From Amphirosellinia nigrospora (taxonomy: Eukaryota > Ascomycota > Sordariomycetes > Xylariales > Xylariaceae): a DNA stretch of 64,000 nucleotides. The notes beneath the pieces are model-generated. The model had not been told where the DNA came from. It worked only from the letters and a program-made list of their open reading frames with translations, and ran no database searches. Positions 62,767 to 64,000 of this stretch are shown in pieces. The translations under genes and the position numbers were made by a program. How positions within the stretch are numbered: position 1 is the first letter of the stretch; the number at the start of each line of letters is the position of its first letter. The stretch spans positions 7,591,017 to 7,655,016 of the forward strand of contig SCHM01000004.1 in the NCBI GenBank assembly GCA_004123355.1, in the 5' to 3' direction.

Positions 62767-64000
62767 TCATTCCACGTTATAAGTGAATTTGGTGCCCTCC
62801 TTCGTCATCGCAGCCGACAGGATGGAGAATCCACTCTCGGCGTCATCATCATCCCTTTCATGCGACAGGTCCCGCGCCGAGCTAGTCAAGAACTCGCTAT
62901 GCGTGACGACGAGCTGGAAGTCCGTCCAATCCATGAGCTGCGAGCACCACCGCACAACAGCCGCCTGGCCGGCCGCGTCCAGGCTGTCGAACACCTCGTC
63001 GACGAGCATATAGCGTGCGCGGTGCGTGCTGTGGGCCTGCGCGACCTGCACGAGGGCGAAGAAGACGGCCAAGTCGATGCGTTTCCGCTCGCCGCCGCTG
63101 CGCTTCGCGTACGCTAGCGTCTTGGTGACGCCTAGTGTCGGGTCGAGGAGAACCGGGGTCCGCGCGCCTTCTCCGGGGCCCTCGTCGTCTTCTTCGAGGT
63201 CGGCCGTGAATATGGTTCGCAGCATGCCCGTCGTGAGTTCGCGAGCGTGGCGCGTGTTGCCGTACAAGGCGAGGAGGATCTTGGAGGCGACGGCGTTGAG
63301 CTCTTCTAGGCTCTTGTCGAGGACGTAGCCGCGGAATGACGGGGCCGTGGCGGATTTCGTGCGTCGTCGCGACAGCGAGACCTCCCAGAACGCGAACAGC
63401 TCTCGCGTCGACGTCAAGGACTCTACCTCTGCTTCCATGGCGAGGCGACTGAATCGCTGTTCGCCGAGCATCGAGGTTTCTTCTTCAACTAATTTTTCAT
63501 AGATTTCGATCTCCTGTTCTATCTTCGCTAGCTTTTTAACGAGTGCTTCCCGGTGTTTAGCCTCCTCGCTCGTGTCGACGCTCTTACGTTGTTGCTTAGC
63601 CTGCAGGTCGTGCAAAGCACCCTGTAAACCACTCTGCTCCTCTAAGAGTTTGGAGAGGCGGTTAAATGAGACGGACAGTTGTCGTCTCACACCTCGCGCT
63701 TCGGTCTCGGATATCTTATTCGATAGTGACCGTACATATTGTTCATCGAGATCTCTATCGAGTGCTACTTTAGCATGAGCCTCGTCCCTCTCTTTAGTTA
63801 GAGTAATTATCTTTGATTCTCTCTTAGCCAAGTCTGCTTGAATTTTGGCAATAGCGCTCTCTGTCGCGCCTATATCTTGCTGCTGCTCAGGAAAAGCGGA
63901 CAAGAGCTTCTGTAGGAGGCTGTCGAGTTGATTAGAGAGTCGTTTCAATGATAGTAACCCAATTCGGATGAAATGGACCGCCATTCGGTTAACAGGGCTA
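62767..64000 (-). CDS. SMC/Rad50-like ATPase with phage-type signature, C-terminal part
   Basis: The frame is open to the right edge and ends at 62,767-62,769. The visible part has a long coiled coil rich in Glu, Lys, Leu and Gln (63,430-63,980), then a globular ABC-ATPase C-lobe. Its signature motif is AKRSGGERKRIDLAVFFAL and the Walker B/D-loop is YMLVDEVFDSLD, followed by the switch His in LVVTHSEFL. The P-loop lobe should lie beyond the window. The signature form SGGERKRIDLA and LVDEVFDSLD are closer to T4 gp46/SbcC-type recombination ATPases than to eukaryotic Rad50 or SMC1-6, as far as I can tell from memory. A DNA-repair or end-processing role follows from the family. The tail DLSHERDDDDAESGFS is acidic. 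No intron is needed in the visible part. Confidence 0.75.
   Translation of the reverse strand, partial: SPVNRMAVHFIRIGLLSLKRLSNQLDSLLQKLLSAFPEQQQDIGATESAIAKIQADLAKRESKIITLTKERDEAHAKVALDRDLDEQYVRSLSNKISETEARGVRRQLSVSFNRLSKLLEEQSGLQGALHDLQAKQQRKSVDTSEEAKHREALVKKLAKIEQEIEIYEKLVEEETSMLGEQRFSRLAMEAEVESLTSTRELFAFWEVSLSRRRTKSATAPSFRGYVLDKSLEELNAVASKILLALYGNTRHARELTTGMLRTIFTADLEEDDEGPGEGARTPVLLDPTLGVTKTLAYAKRSGGERKRIDLAVFFALVQVAQAHSTHRARYMLVDEVFDSLDAAGQAAVVRWCSQLMDWTDFQLVVTHSEFLTSSARDLSHERDDDDAESGFSILSAAMTKEGTKFTYNVE

Noticed and set aside
1-64000. CRISPR array or bacterial-type defence island
   Set aside because: The DNA is fungal nuclear, and the tandem arrays seen have no unique spacers of constant length between constant repeats.

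Overview
The window is nuclear DNA of a filamentous ascomycete (Pezizomycotina, most likely a Sordariomycete). The evidence is short 50-80 bp GT-AG introns, a C2H2 plus Zn2Cys6 regulator, fungal-type HbrB, PtaB, Gon7 and Vam6/Vps39 homologues, and a long AT-rich block with the mark of repeat-induced point mutation (RIP). The genus cannot be fixed from sequence alone.

Layout. 1-9.8 kb is ordinary gene-bearing DNA: the 3' end of a CorA-like membrane protein gene, VPS39/VAM6, GON7 on the opposite strand, a secreted M28 aminopeptidase and a doubtful small ORF. About 9.81-41.9 kb is a continuous AT-rich block without usable ORFs. It holds one recognisable RIP-degraded LTR retroelement fossil (31,022-39,615), two copies of a 1.56-1.59 kb dispersed repeat, an inverted-repeat family and several tandem arrays. 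42-48 kb is accessory DNA: a divergent pair made of a C2H2/Zn2Cys6 regulator and a short-chain dehydrogenase, then decayed fragments of a protein kinase-like and an APH-like phosphotransferase gene. 48.4-64 kb is housekeeping again: TORC2 subunit HbrB, a DUF985 cupin, the LIM-binding adhesion/development regulator PtaB with a long repeat-rich 5' region, a small conserved protein, a UPF0303/HbpS-like protein, and the C-terminal part of an SMC/Rad50-like ATPase that runs off the right edge.

A technical point governs the gene models. In seven genes the reading frame is lost at 17 places, each explained by one missing base, nearly always in or beside a G, C or A run. Adding back that number of bases makes every model a multiple of three, with family-typical ends. 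I read these as homopolymer under-calls in the assembly, not as pseudogenes. Coordinates are those of the window as given.

The genes do not form one pathway. The only likely local regulatory unit is the regulator/dehydrogenase pair, which share a 0.49 kb promoter with CGG-type palindromes. I did not find a convincing new defence or mobile system. The most notable items are the RIP block with its surviving tandem arrays, a possible centromere or heterochromatin island, and the phage-like SMC ATPase.
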